From contig JADLEX010000082.1 in NCBI GenBank assembly GCA_020845895.1, positions 1-59,005 of the forward strand: a stretch of DNA of 59,005 nt, written 5' to 3'. How positions within the stretch are numbered: the stretch's first letter is position 1; each line of letters opens with the position of its first letter. This stretch comes from Deltaproteobacteria bacterium (GTDB lineage: Bacteria; Lernaellota; Lernaellaia; JACKCT01). Positions 26,725 through 37,501 of the stretch are shown here, piece by piece. The notes beneath the pieces are model-generated. The model was not told the origin of the DNA. It ran no database searches and saw only the letters and a program-made list of their open reading frames with translations. Position numbers and translations under genes: made by a program.

Positions 26725-28353
26725 TCAGCACCCGCAGCCCGAATCACCACCGCCGTCCGAATCGCCGCCGACGCCGTCATGGCCCTCGTCATCATCCTTG
26801 TCGTCATTGGCATCGTCGTCCGTCATATCGTCGTCCGCGTCGTCATCCGCGTCGTCATCCGCGTCGTCGTCCGCGTCGTCGTCCGTCATGTCGTCGTCGG
26901 TTTCGAGCAGATCGGCGTAGTTTTCAATGCGGTGGAAGGTCGTGAAGTTCGCGTCGTGATAGCCGTGGGGCATCACGCCGCCGCCCATCGGGTGCGCCGT
27001 GCGCGAAACGAACACGATGTCGTCGCCGTCGAAAAGCCAGTCGACGTACTGCCACGCGTGAAAGACCGGATCGAGGCTGTAGAGGATCTCGGACACCACG
27101 GTCCAGGTCACCAGATCGGCCGAAGCCGTCAGGCACAGACGGTTGCGCATGGCGTAAGGATCGCGCTGCGTGTTGACGAGAGACCAGTAGAGATCCGTCG
27201 CCTCGTCGTACCGGATCGTGAACTTCACGCCGCCGCCGGGAAAGTCGATGAAGTCGTTTTGCGGATCGAAGGTCGCCGTCAGGCCGTCGTCACTCACGTG
27301 CACCACCGCCGCCGACTCGACGACGAACAGCGACGGAATCGCCCCCGCGACGCGCAGGATGTTGACGACGTCGCCGTCCGGCGTGACGACCGCGTTGCCT
27401 TCCAGCCAGCCCGTGCCCAGCCACGTATCCTCGTCGAACGAAAGCCGGTTCGTCGCCGTCCAGTTCGAGGCGACCAGCAGATCGGCGTCCTCGGGCGCGC
27501 TCATCACGAACGCGCGAAAGTACGCCGCCCAGTCGCCGGGATCCTGCCGGTCCTCCATAGCGCGCCAGATGCGCCCGTCGTACACCACCACCGGCACGGG
27601 CGCGGTGTGATAACCCGTGTCGGGAAACAGCACGCCCGTGTTTTCGTCGTCGGCACTCGTCCACGTGTGGCCGCCGTCGTCGGATCGATGAATCACGCAC
27701 CGGCTGTTCGCGCCGCCGCCCGAATCGCCCATCAGGTAGAGCGCGTCGTTGTGAAAAAAGAGCGACGCCCAGTGAAGTGGCGCGACCTGGGAGATCTCCC
27801 GCCAGTTGATTCCGCCGTCGCGCGATTCGAGCAGCATGGTGTGCGCGCCACCCGCGCCGCTCACGTCGTGAGCCGCCACGAAAGTGTCGTCGGGCAGCGC
27901 GGCGATCGCCGGCGACATGTAATAGATGTTTTCCGGATCGGGACTGAAGTCGATCACCGCGCCGGGGATGTCGATCCGCTCCGTGGTGAACGACCAAACG
28001 TCGCCCGTCACGACCGTCGCGTCCTCGAGGACGGTATCAACACGCCAGTAATACGTGCGGTCGCGCTCCAGCGCGCCGATCACGAAGCTCGGGGCGTCCG
28101 CTTCGGTCGAACCTCCATAGGTCGCCTCGCCGTCCGGGTCGATGATGGCGGCGGGATTCGGATCGAGACGCACGATGAATCGGTCGATCGGCGAAGGGTT
28201 GCCTTCGGGCGGCGTCCAGTGCAGCAGCACACTCGCCGGCTCGATCCACGCGCGTCCGTCCACCGGCAGCGGCGACGTGGCCGGACCGGCCGCAAACGAA
28301 ACGCACACCCCGAACGCAAGCGCCAAAACCATGATCGCCATACGCATCCGCAT
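26725..28353 (-). CDS. Secreted FN3 plus BNR-repeat (sialidase-fold-like) protein, Asp tail ending CGC
   Basis: About 542 residues. Signal peptide near 1-22 (MAIMVLALAFGVCVSFAAG). Residues 30-125 look like an FN3 domain (SVLLHWTPPEGNP ... YYWRVDTV ... WSFTTE). A beta-propeller follows, with BNR/Asp-box motifs SRDGGINWRE and SDDGGHTWTS, as in sialidases and photosystem-assembly-like propellers. I cannot identify the sialidase Arg triad, so enzymatic activity is uncertain. From about residue 483 the chain is an Asp-rich tail, then a Gly/Asp stretch ending GGGDSGCGC. There is no lipobox. The N-terminus has three clustered ATGs; the first is taken. It probably works outside the cell, held by its C-terminus. 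Confidence 0.8.
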   Translation of the reverse strand: MRMRMAIMVLALAFGVCVSFAAGPATSPLPVDGRAWIEPASVLLHWTPPEGNPSPIDRFIVRLDPNPAAIIDPDGEATYGGSTEADAPSFVIGALERDRTYYWRVDTVLEDATVVTGDVWSFTTERIDIPGAVIDFSPDPENIYYMSPAIAALPDDTFVAAHDVSGAGGAHTMLLESRDGGINWREISQVAPLHWASLFFHNDALYLMGDSGGGANSRCVIHRSDDGGHTWTSADDENTGVLFPDTGYHTAPVPVVVYDGRIWRAMEDRQDPGDWAAYFRAFVMSAPEDADLLVASNWTATNRLSFDEDTWLGTGWLEGNAVVTPDGDVVNILRVAGAIPSLFVVESAAVVHVSDDGLTATFDPQNDFIDFPGGGVKFTIRYDEATDLYWSLVNTQRDPYAMRNRLCLTASADLVTWTVVSEILYSLDPVFHAWQYVDWLFDGDDIVFVSRTAHPMGGGVMPHGYHDANFTTFHRIENYADLLETDDDMTDDDADDDADDDADDDADDDMTDDDANDDKDDDEGHDGVGGDSDGGGDSGCGC

Positions 28354-28517
28354 GCGCAAAGCGTAACGCAAATCGCCGTGCCGGGAAAATCCCACTCGTG
28401 GGGCGCGCGGGATCTGTCTGCCGCCGAACCACGTCGCGATTTTGCGATTGATTCCCGGGCGGGCATTTGGCACAATTCCGGGCCTGTTGTGCGTTTCACA
28501 TTCGGGATGCGCGGTCG

Positions 28518-28829
28518 ATGGTGATTCGGGCGCTCACGGCGGCGGAAGTCGAGGCCGCGTACGCCATCGCCCCCCGGACTTCGGGGGACGAGCGTTCGCG
28601 TTTTCCCGCCGTTGCGCCGCGCGAGGAGCGCACAGCCGCGCGCGAGAAGTCGGGCCGCGATGGCCGCGCCGCCTACCCCCGCATGACGGTCAGCGAATAC
28701 CGCGTCGAAACCGCCGCCATCTCGCCCTTCGCCACCGCGATCCCGCGTGCCGCGGTCTTCTACGACGAGGTGGAACGCATCGCCAAGGGCCGCTACGAGC
28801 GCGGCCGCCTCGTCGATCAAAACGCGTGA
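28518..28829 (+). CDS. Small hypothetical protein
   Basis: A possible 103-residue protein. I do not recognise it. Third codon positions are strongly G/C as in neighbouring genes, and it ends 7 bp before the OsmC gene, whose ribosome binding site overlaps this stop codon; both facts favour a real, co-translated gene. The middle (about 22-55) is Arg/Glu-rich, low in complexity and contains a CCCCCGGACTTCGGGGG hairpin at DNA level, perhaps an inserted repeat. The C-terminal half (MTVSEYRVETAAISPF) looks more like a folded domain. No signal, membrane segment or metal motif is visible. Confidence 0.45.
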   Translation: MVIRALTAAEVEAAYAIAPRTSGDERSRFPAVAPREERTAAREKSGRDGRAAYPRMTVSEYRVETAAISPFATAIPRAAVFYDEVERIAKGRYERGRLVDQNA

Positions 28830-28836
28830 GGAACCC

Positions 28837-29316
28837 GTGACCCGTCATCGGGCGTCCATCTGGTGGTCGCGCGGAGATGCCGCGTTTTCCGGCGGCGAAT
28901 ATTCGCGCGTTCACGAGTGGCGTTTCGACGGCGGCGCGGTGATTCGCGCATCGGCCTCGCCGCAGATTGTCCCCGCGCCGCACGGCGACGCCGCCGCCGT
29001 GGACCCCGAGGAAGCCTTCGTCGCCGCGCTGTCCTCCTGCCACATGCTGTGGTTTCTGCACCTCGCGTCCGACGCGGGGTATGTCGTTGATCGCTACGAG
29101 GACAACGCCGTCGGCGTGCTGGGGAAGAATGAGGCCGGGCGTCCGGCCGTCACGCGCGTCACGCTGCGCCCGAAGGTGATGTTCGGTCCCGCGCGCGCCC
29201 CGGGGGAGCCGGAATTGCGCGAGCTTCATCATCGCGCGCACGAACAATGCTTTCTCGCCGCGTCGGTGCTCACGCATGTCGAAGTCGAACCGCAATTTCC
29301 TGACGTTTCTCTTTGA
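28837..29316 (+). CDS. OsmC/Ohr-family protein
   Basis: A 159-residue protein of the OsmC fold, whose members reduce organic hydroperoxides with two Cys residues. It has the conserved core VDPEEAFVAALSSCHMLWFL, with the first redox Cys near residue 68, and a later HRAHEQCFLAASV with the second Cys near 135. The GTG start follows GAGGAA closely and overlaps the upstream gene's stop region, suggesting translational coupling. It lies 75 bp before lon, so two protein-quality or stress genes are adjacent, though a separate lon transcript is likely. The family also includes members acting on other thiol or acyl substrates. Confidence 0.85.
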   Translation: MTRHRASIWWSRGDAAFSGGEYSRVHEWRFDGGAVIRASASPQIVPAPHGDAAAVDPEEAFVAALSSCHMLWFLHLASDAGYVVDRYEDNAVGVLGKNEAGRPAVTRVTLRPKVMFGPARAPGEPELRELHHRAHEQCFLAASVLTHVEVEPQFPDVSL

Positions 29317-29391
29317 CTTGGCGCAAGGCGGCGTGCTAGGACTTCGCAGGACCGGTCGCCGCGCGGACGAGTGGCCGACAAAGGACGTGAG

Positions 29392-31815
<2,424 letters not shown>

Positions 31816-31891
31816 CCTTCCCCCAAGCCGACCGGTTTCGGGCCCGCGCCCGGCCGGTCGCCGTCGTCCAGAGGGCCGACGGGCTGCTTGT

Positions 31892-31922
31892 CAACAGATT
31901 TGCTGCCAACAGATTTGTTGGC
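31892..31922. repeat. Short direct repeat and dyad after lon
   Basis: CAACAGATTTG occurs twice, 15 bp apart (31892 and 31907). The second copy is part of a perfect dyad GCCAACA-GATT-TGTTGGC (31905-31922). No T run follows on the plus strand, so it is not a standard terminator. It sits 23 bp before the -35 of the tRNA-Gln promoter. Confidence 0.4.
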
Positions 31923-31944
31923 GTGGTCCGCCCCGCTTCGCGAA

Positions 31945-31972
31945 TTGATTTGAAGGCGCGCGTGCGTATAAT
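31945..31972 (+). promoter_or_regulatory. Sigma70-type promoter of tRNA-Gln
   Basis: -35 TTGATT (31945-31950), 16-bp spacer, perfect -10 TATAAT (31967-31972). Transcription would begin near 31979, followed by a GC-rich discriminator and the tRNA 25 bases on. The GC-rich discriminator is typical of stringently controlled stable-RNA promoters. Confidence 0.75.
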
Positions 31973-32003
31973 GCGCACCCCTCGCGCGGGTGCGGGGCCG
32001 TTT

Positions 32004-32075
32004 TGGGGCGTAGACAAGCGGTAAGTCACAGGACTTTGACTCCTGCATTCGAAGGTTCGAATCCTTCCGCCCCAG
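32004..32075 (+). tRNA. tRNA-Gln (anticodon TTG)
   Basis: A 72-nt tRNA. Acceptor TGGGGCG pairs with CGCCCCA and the discriminator is G, both typical of bacterial tRNA-Gln including the weak first pair. The anticodon stem CAGGA/TCCTG carries loop CTTTGAC (anticodon TTG), and the T-arm is GAAGGTTCGAATCCTTC. CCA is not encoded. It sits alone between lon and prs with its own promoter. Confidence 0.97.
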
Positions 32076-32086
32076 AATTCGGGGAG

Positions 32087-32111
32087 TGTGGCGCGGGCGC
32101 CCTCGCCCGCG
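32087..32111 (+). repeat. TGTGG-headed hairpin repeat, copy B
   Basis: TGTGG, arm CGCGGGC, loop GCCCTC, arm GCCCGCG; the arms pair perfectly. It starts 12 bp after tRNA-Gln, in the opposite orientation to the two copies that follow. Confidence 0.75.
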
Positions 32112-32124
32112 ACGGGATCGCGAA

Positions 32125-32149
32125 CCCGGCCGAGGGCGGCCGGGCCACA
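32125..32149 (-). repeat. TGTGG-headed hairpin repeat, copy C
   Basis: Minus strand: TGTGG, arm CCCGGCC, loop GCCCTC, arm GGCCGGG. It faces copy B head-to-head across 13 bp, an arrangement like paired REP sequences (BIME). Confidence 0.75.
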
Positions 32150-32167
32150 TTCGGGATTGGGCAGAAT

Positions 32168-32192
32168 CCCGGCCGAGGGCGGCCGGGCCGCA
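32168..32192 (-). repeat. TGTGG-headed hairpin repeat, copy D (TGCGG head)
   Basis: Minus strand: TGCGG, arm CCCGGCC, loop GCCCTC, arm GGCCGGG. Identical hairpin to copy C, 43 bp away in the same orientation, with one change in the head. Confidence 0.7.
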
Positions 32193-32232
32193 TGCGGCGT
32201 GGCTGCGGAAAAAACGTCGGGGTTTTCGCGGC

Positions 32233-32261
32233 TTGACACACGCGGGGCGATCTGGCAAAAG
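32233..32261 (+). promoter_or_regulatory. Possible prs promoter
   Basis: A perfect -35 TTGACA (32233-32238) followed 17 bp later by a poor -10 (CAAAAG). It lies 87 bp upstream of the prs start codon, after the hairpin repeats. The weak -10 leaves this uncertain. Apart from the tRNA, its promoter and the hairpins, I see nothing else in 31816-32347. Confidence 0.35.
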
Positions 32262-32347
32262 CCCGCGAGCGTCGAGTCGGGTCCCTATTTCATCCACGCC
32301 AAACATCGTTTGGCCCGCGCGAAGAGCGCGGTGGTAGGGCTGTTGTC

Positions 32348-33349
32348 ATGAACGCCGCCAGGCCCCACATCAATCCGGATCTGATCCGGGTTTTCACCGG
32401 CAACGCCAACCCCGAGTTGGCGAAGCGGATCTGCGAACTTCTGGGCGTGCCCCTTTCGCGCACCGACGCGCGCAAGTTCGCCGACGGCGAAGTCGACGTG
32501 ACGATCCACGAGACGGTGCGCGGCAAGGACGTCTTCCTCGTCCAGCCCACGTGCGGTCCAAGCATCAACGACAACCTGATGGAACTGCTCGTCATGCTCG
32601 ACGCCGCCAAGCGCGCGAGCGCCGAGCGCATCACCGCCGTGATCCCCTATTACGGATACGCACGGCAGGACCGCAAGGTCAGTCCCCGCGCGCCGATCAC
32701 GGCCAAGCTCGTCGCGAACCTGATCCAGACGGCGGGCGCGCACCGCGTGCTCACGATGGATCTCCACGCGGGCCAGATTCAGGGATTCTTCGACATTCCC
32801 GTGGACAACCTGTACGCGACGGGAACGCTGTGCCGCCATCTCGAGTCGCTCGACGTGCTCGACGGCGCGGAGGTGGTGGTGGTCAGCCCCGACGCGGGCG
32901 GCGTGCGTCGAGCGCGCTACATGGCGCATATCCTGGAAAAATCCGCCTCGCTCGCCATCATCGACAAGCGGCGCGCGGGCCCGGGCAAGATCGAAGAGGT
33001 TCGCATCATCGGCGAGGTGACGGACAAGGTCGCTGTGCTGGTGGACGACATGATCGATTCGGCGGGCACGATCGTCGCGGCGGCGGGCGCCCTGCAGCAG
33101 GCGGGCGTGAAGCGCGTGCTGGCCGTGGGCACGCACGCGGTGTTTTCGGGCCCGGCGGTCGAGCGCATCCGCAACTCGGGCATCGACCTGATGCTGGTGA
33201 CCGACACGATTCCGCTGGGAGAGCCGGCGCGGGCCGTGCCGAGCATCCAGGCGGTGTCGATCGCGAGACTGTTCGCCGATGCGATCGAAAACATCCACTG
33301 CGGCGGCTCGGTGTCGTCGCTGTTCACCGACGTCGAAGTGATCAACTGA
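32348..33349 (+). CDS. prs: Ribose-phosphate pyrophosphokinase (PRPP synthetase)
   Basis: A 333-residue class I PRPP synthetase, slightly longer than usual (about 310-320) because of the N-terminal 10 residues. It makes PRPP from ribose 5-phosphate and ATP for purine, pyrimidine, His, Trp and NAD synthesis. Motifs: SRTDARKFADGEVDVTIHE, ITAVIPYYGYARQDRK (ATP loop), TMDLHAGQIQGFF, VVSPDAGGVRRARYMA, and the PRPP/ribose-phosphate loop VLVDDMIDSAGTI near 233-246. It is followed after 41 bp by rplY and then pth, a gene order widespread in bacteria. Confidence 0.98.
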   Translation: MNAARPHINPDLIRVFTGNANPELAKRICELLGVPLSRTDARKFADGEVDVTIHETVRGKDVFLVQPTCGPSINDNLMELLVMLDAAKRASAERITAVIPYYGYARQDRKVSPRAPITAKLVANLIQTAGAHRVLTMDLHAGQIQGFFDIPVDNLYATGTLCRHLESLDVLDGAEVVVVSPDAGGVRRARYMAHILEKSASLAIIDKRRAGPGKIEEVRIIGEVTDKVAVLVDDMIDSAGTIVAAAGALQQAGVKRVLAVGTHAVFSGPAVERIRNSGIDLMLVTDTIPLGEPARAVPSIQAVSIARLFADAIENIHCGGSVSSLFTDVEVIN

Positions 33350-33390
33350 CACAAACGGCGGGGCCGACGCGCCGCCTGGGAGAGGGAAAC

Positions 33391-34116
33391 ATGACGATTC
33401 ACGAGCTTTCCGCCAGCTTGCGTCCCGCGGGAAAAAAGGGCGACGCTCACAAGGCGCGCCGCGCCGGACAGATTCCGGCGGTCGTTTACGGCCGCGACGA
33501 GAAGCCGGTGGCGGTGGCGTTGGCGCACGCGCAGTTCAAAGATTTTCTGAAGCGGCACAACTACACGACGAGCCTGATCCGGCTGAACGTCGAAGGTTCC
33601 TCGGCGCTGGCGGACAAGGTGGTGATGATCCGCGAATTGCAGCTCCACTTCATCGAGCGCGAGCCGCTGTCGGTGGGGTTCAAGATCATCGACATGACCA
33701 AGCCCGTTTCGGTCATTGTGCCGATCATGTTCGAGGGTGAGGCCAAGGGCATCAAGCTGGGCGCCATCGTGCAGCATCTGGTGCGCGAGATCGAAGTCTA
33801 CGCCCTGCCTGACCGCATTCCGAACGCGATCCACTGCAACGTGACCGAATTGACGACGGGCACGACGCTCTTCGCGCGCGATCTGGTCCTGACGGACGGC
33901 GTGACGCTGGCGCTCGACGCCGACACCCCGGTCGTGACCTGCATGAAGCCGCGCGAGGACAAACCGGTCGCGGCGGCGGGCGAGGAAGCGGCGGCTCCGG
34001 CGGCGGCGGGCGCCAAACCGGCCGCGGGCGCGAAACCGGCGGCGGGCGCGAAACCGGCGGCGGCTCCGGCGGCGGCGAAACCCGCGGCGAAACCGGCCGG
34101 CGGCGGCAAGAAGTAG
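33391..34116 (+). CDS. rplY: 50S ribosomal protein L25, CTC/TL5 form
   Basis: A 241-residue L25 of the long general-stress (CTC) type. GGGAGAGGG precedes the ATG. The N-terminal 5S-rRNA-binding domain (about 5-95) includes KARRAGQIPAVVYGRDEKP; the C-terminal TL5 beta domain (about 100-190) includes DRIPNAIHCNVTELTTGTTLF. From about 200 the chain is a low-complexity Ala/Lys/Pro/Gly tail of GAKPAA-type repeats. The repeat is mirrored in DNA as near-identical 15-base units, so its length may vary between strains. Placement between prs and pth is the canonical context. Confidence 0.96.
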   Translation: MTIHELSASLRPAGKKGDAHKARRAGQIPAVVYGRDEKPVAVALAHAQFKDFLKRHNYTTSLIRLNVEGSSALADKVVMIRELQLHFIEREPLSVGFKIIDMTKPVSVIVPIMFEGEAKGIKLGAIVQHLVREIEVYALPDRIPNAIHCNVTELTTGTTLFARDLVLTDGVTLALDADTPVVTCMKPREDKPVAAAGEEAAAPAAAGAKPAAGAKPAAGAKPAAAPAAAKPAAKPAGGGKK

Positions 34117-34141
34117 TCCGTTCGGGCGCGCGTCCGTGGCG

Positions 34142-34723
34142 ATGCGACTCATCGTGGGCCTGGGAAATCCCGGACCCGAATACGTCTGGACTCGCCACAA
34201 CGCGGGCTTTTGGACGCTGGACATCCTGGCGGACCGTCTCGGCGCGCGCTTCGCCAACAAGTGGTCGTCGCAAGTCGCCAACGGGCGGCTCGCCGGGGAT
34301 TCGGCGATCCTGCAGAAGCCCACGACATTCATGAACCGATCCGGGTTCGCGGTTACGCAGGCCATGAGTTTTTACGGGCTCGAGACCGCGGCGCTGATTG
34401 TCATCCACGACGACGTGGATCTCGCGCCGGGACGGCTCAAGATCAAACAGGGCGGCGGCGCGGGGGGACACAAGGGCATCGCGTCGCTCGAACAGCAACT
34501 CCCCGATCGCGAATTTTTCCGGGTGCGTTTCGGGGTGGGACGGCCCGAGGCGCCCGGCGCCGACACGGCGGATTTCGTGCTCGCGCGCATCCCCGAGGTC
34601 GAACGCGCGGCGTGGCGCGAGCGGGCGAAGACGGCGGCCGATGCCGTGGAGTGCCTGATCTCCGAGGGGCTCGCCGCGGCGCAAAATCGATTCCACGCCG
34701 ATCCCCGCGAGGGCGACGGCTGA
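34142..34723 (+). CDS. pth: Peptidyl-tRNA hydrolase
   Basis: A 193-residue Pth, which frees tRNA from prematurely released peptidyl-tRNA. Key residues are visible: Asn9 in VGLGNPGPEY, catalytic His19 in TRHNAGF, Asn65 in TTFMNRSG, and the Asp pair in VIHDDVDLAPG (90-93), plus KQGGGAGGHKGI. The ATG giving MRLIVGLGNPG is preferred over an in-frame GTG two codons upstream because it matches the usual family N-terminus. It is 25 bp downstream of rplY, with which it is probably co-transcribed. Confidence 0.97.
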   Translation: MRLIVGLGNPGPEYVWTRHNAGFWTLDILADRLGARFANKWSSQVANGRLAGDSAILQKPTTFMNRSGFAVTQAMSFYGLETAALIVIHDDVDLAPGRLKIKQGGGAGGHKGIASLEQQLPDREFFRVRFGVGRPEAPGADTADFVLARIPEVERAAWRERAKTAADAVECLISEGLAAAQNRFHADPREGDG

Positions 34724-34768
34724 CGCGACGGAAAACGAAGCGGACTCTCGAACGAAACGGAGCGTACG

Positions 34769-36781
34769 ATGGGTGATATTCTCGGTTCTCTCGGGTGGCT
34801 GGTCGGCATCGTCGGCCTCGTTTACGCATGGCAGGTATATCAGCGAATTCTCGCGGCGGACCCGGGCACGGAAGCCATGCGCGCGCTGGGCGACCAGATC
34901 GCCGAAGGCGCCGCGGTATTCCTGAAGCGCGAGTACATGGTGCTCGCGATCTTCGGTGCGGTGGTCTTCACGCTGCTGCTGATTTTCCGCGACCTGTGGA
35001 CGGCGATCGCTTTCGCCACCGGCGGCGCGTGCTCGATGGCGGCGGGCGTTGCCGGCATGACGGCGGCGACCAAGGCCAACGTGCGCACCGCGCAGGCGGC
35101 GGCGACCAAGGGCGCGGGCGAGGCGCTGGCGCAGGCGTTCGCCGGCGGCAACGTCATGGGCATGGCCGTGGCGAGCCTGGGCTTGCTGGGCCTCGGCCTG
35201 TTCTTCCTCTACCCTGTTTTCGCCGAGAACACCGCGCACAATCTGGAAAACTTCGCGAGCATCATCGGCGGATTCTCGATGGGCGCGAGTTCGATCGCCC
35301 TGTTCGCCCGCGTGGGCGGCGGCATCTTCACCAAGGCCGCGGACGTGGGCGCGGACCTCGTCGGCAAAATCGAGGCGGGCATCCCCGAGGACGACCCGAG
35401 CAACCCGGCCGTCATCGCCGACAACGTGGGCGACAACGTCGGCGACGTGGCGGGGCTCGGCGCGGACCTGTTCGAGTCGTATGTCGGCGCGGTCGTCGCC
35501 ACGATGATCATCGCGGTGTCGATGAGCGAACGCATGATGAGCTACATGGCGCTGCCGCTCGCGCTGATCGCCGTCGGTCTTCTCGGCTCGATCTACGGCT
35601 CGCGCCAGGTCGAAAAACTCAAGAACCAGGATCCGGCCAAGGCGCTGCGCTACGCGACGTGGTACGCGGGCGGCGTGTTCCTCGTCGGCGCGTTTTTCGT
35701 GACCGGCCTGCTGCTGTGGGGCACCGGGCACATCCTCGGCGTGTATGGCGCGGTCGTGGTGGGCCTCGCGGCGGGCGTCGTCATCGGCTTGCTGACCGAG
35801 TACTACACGGCGTCGAAGCCTGTTCACACCATCGCGAAGGCGTCGCAAACCGGCCCGGCGACCAACATCATCGCCGGTTTCGCGGTGGGTCTCGAATCGA
35901 CCGCGCTGCCCGTCGTTGTGCTCGCCCTGGCGATCTTTCTGTCCTACGACTGGGCGGGGCTCTACGGCATCGGCATCGCGGGCGTCGCCATGCTGTCCAC
36001 CGTGGGGATCACCATGAGCGTCGATGCATACGGCCCGGTGGCCGACAACGCCGGCGGCATCACCGAAATGGCCGGGCTCGGCTCCGAAGTCCGCGCCATC
36101 ACCGACAAGCTCGATTCGCTGGGCAACACCACGGCGGCGATCGGCAAGGGCTTCGCCATCGGTTCCGCCGCGCTCGCGGCGCTGGCGCTGTTCTCGGCAT
36201 ATCTGAACACCACGAAGATGCAGATCGCCGACCTGTCGCTCATGAACAACATGGTGATCGTGGGCCTGTTTCTCGGCGGCATCATGCCCTATCTCGTCGG
36301 CGCCATGACGATGCGCTCCGTGGGCCGTGCGGCCGGCAAGATGGTCGAGGAAGTGCGCCGTCAGTTCCGCGAAAATCCCGGCCTCAAGGACGGCACGTCG
36401 AAGCCCGACTCGGCGCGATGCGTGGCGATTTCCACCGACGCGGCGATTCGCGAAATGCTGCTGCCGGGCATCAGCGCGGTGGTCGCGCCGATCTTCGTCG
36501 GCTTCGCCTTCGGCAAGGAGGCGCTCGGCGGATTCCTCGCGGGCTCCCTGCTGTGCGGCGTGTTCATGGCGCTTCTGATGGCCAACGCCGGCGGCGCGTG
36601 GGACAATGCCAAGAAGGCCATCGAGGGCGGCGCATACGGCGGCAAGGGATCGGACACGCACAAGGCCGCCGTCGTCGGCGACACGGTCGGCGATCCGTTC
36701 AAGGACACGAGCGGCCCGGCCATGAATATCCTCATCAAACTGATGAGCGTCGTGGCACTGGTCATCGCTCCGCTTCTGTGA
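34769..36781 (+). CDS. hppA: Membrane-bound, K+-dependent ion-pumping pyrophosphatase
   Basis: A 670-residue, 16-helix membrane pyrophosphatase that couples PPi hydrolysis to H+ or Na+ export. CGGAG precedes the ATG. Active-site signatures: [20 protein letters not shown], then [19 protein letters not shown], and late [18 protein letters not shown]. Ala456 in [11 protein letters not shown] is the residue that marks the K+-dependent class (K+-independent enzymes have Lys there). K+-dependent members include H+-pumping and Na+-pumping forms, and I cannot decide between them from reading. It supports ATP economy in low-energy lifestyles by using PPi made by tRNA charging and acyl-CoA activation. 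A hairpin follows the stop. Confidence 0.97.
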   Translation: MGDILGSLGWLVGIVGLVYAWQVYQRILAADPGTEAMRALGDQIAEGAAVFLKREYMVLAIFGAVVFTLLLIFRDLWTAIAFATGGACSMAAGVAGMTAATKANVRTAQAAATKGAGEALAQAFAGGNVMGMAVASLGLLGLGLFFLYPVFAENTAHNLENFASIIGGFSMGASSIALFARVGGGIFTKAADVGADLVGKIEAGIPEDDPSNPAVIADNVGDNVGDVAGLGADLFESYVGAVVATMIIAVSMSERMMSYMALPLALIAVGLLGSIYGSRQVEKLKNQDPAKALRYATWYAGGVFLVGAFFVTGLLLWGTGHILGVYGAVVVGLAAGVVIGLLTEYYTASKPVHTIAKASQTGPATNIIAGFAVGLESTALPVVVLALAIFLSYDWAGLYGIGIAGVAMLSTVGITMSVDAYGPVADNAGGITEMAGLGSEVRAITDKLDSLGNTTAAIGKGFAIGSAALAALALFSAYLNTTKMQIADLSLMNNMVIVGLFLGGIMPYLVGAMTMRSVGRAAGKMVEEVRRQFRENPGLKDGTSKPDSARCVAISTDAAIREMLLPGISAVVAPIFVGFAFGKEALGGFLAGSLLCGVFMALLMANAGGAWDNAKKAIEGGAYGGKGSDTHKAAVVGDTVGDPFKDTSGPAMNILIKLMSVVALVIAPLL

Positions 36782-36794
36782 TAGAAGGCGCGCT

Positions 36795-36827
36795 CCGCGT
36801 TCGCGAATCGCGAGTTTGCGAACGCGG
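36795..36827 (+). terminator. Hairpin after hppA
   Basis: Perfect 10-bp stem CCGCGTTCGC / GCGAACGCGG with a 13-nt loop, 13 bp after the stop codon. No T run follows, so it may act as a pause or mRNA-stability structure rather than an efficient terminator. The rest of the 174-bp gap to rpsF shows no other clear element beyond a weak TTGAGA near 36849. Confidence 0.4.
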
Positions 36828-36955
36828 CTCGATCGTTCGCGATCGGGCTTGAGACACATTCGAATAGACCGGGCGATCGGCCGCGAGGCCACCGCCCGAC
36901 TCCTTGCTCCGAGCGTGAATCGCCGGGGCCGCAACGACCGGAAGGAGGACATTCC

Positions 36956-37465
36956 GTGCTACGGAAATACGAGCTGCTGTACGTCCTGCGTCACGACTCT
37001 CCCGCCGAAGCCACGCAGGCGACCATCGACAAGGTCAAGGACACCATCACCGGCCAGGGCGGGACGATTCTGCTCCACGAAAGCTGGGGCAAGAAGAAGC
37101 TGGCGTACGAAATCAAGAAGCTGAACAAGGGCATCTATCAGCTCACGACCTTCGCCGGCCAGTCGTCGATCATCCACGAGATCGAGCGCAACCTGCGCAT
37201 CAATCAGGAAGTCCTGCGCTGGCTGACGGTCCAGCTCGAGGAGCAGGTGACGGATCTCGCGGCCGAGGTCGAGAAGTACTCCCAGATCACGCCCCGCATG
37301 GTGCCGATCGACGGCGAGGACGATCGCCCGCAGGTCGAGGAGCGTCCGGCTGCGGCCGAGACCCCCAAGGCCGAGGGTGATGACGACGACGACGACGAGG
37401 ACGGAGACGACGTCCTGGCGCCGGGTGCCGAAGCGGCCGACGAGGCGACGACGGACGAGGTCTGA
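36956..37465 (+). CDS. rpsF: 30S ribosomal protein S6 with acidic C-terminal extension
   Basis: A 169-residue S6. The GTG start is fixed by a strong GGAAGGAGG upstream. The folded domain (about 1-100) has [32 protein letters not shown] and the S18-contact strand region. Residues 118-169 are a long acidic tail ([16 protein letters not shown] ... ADEATTDEV), beyond the usual 95-135 residues; in E. coli S6 a short C-terminal tail is modified by RimK with Glu. It opens the rpsF-ssb-rpsR-rplI-dnaB block. Confidence 0.97.
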   Translation: MLRKYELLYVLRHDSPAEATQATIDKVKDTITGQGGTILLHESWGKKKLAYEIKKLNKGIYQLTTFAGQSSIIHEIERNLRINQEVLRWLTVQLEEQVTDLAAEVEKYSQITPRMVPIDGEDDRPQVEERPAAAETPKAEGDDDDDDEDGDDVLAPGAEAADEATTDEV

Positions 37466-37501
37466 GCCCGGGCTCCGCGCGCCGGGACGAGGGAGGGCGA
37501 G

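Noticed and set aside
26725-28353. Calling the BNR protein a sialidase
   Set aside because: Asp-box repeats are present but the catalytic Arg triad and Tyr/Glu pair could not be identified.
32125-32189. Two identical 22-bp repeats beside tRNA-Gln as phage attachment sites
   Set aside because: They are explained as two copies of the TGTGG-hairpin family; neither copies the tRNA 3' end and no integrase is near.
33752-36952. Very long open frame on the minus strand opposite rplY, pth and hppA
   Set aside because: It is opposite three clearly conserved genes; high GC with G/C third positions leaves the antisense frame open. Its translation is Arg/His/Asp-biased and matches nothing recognisable.
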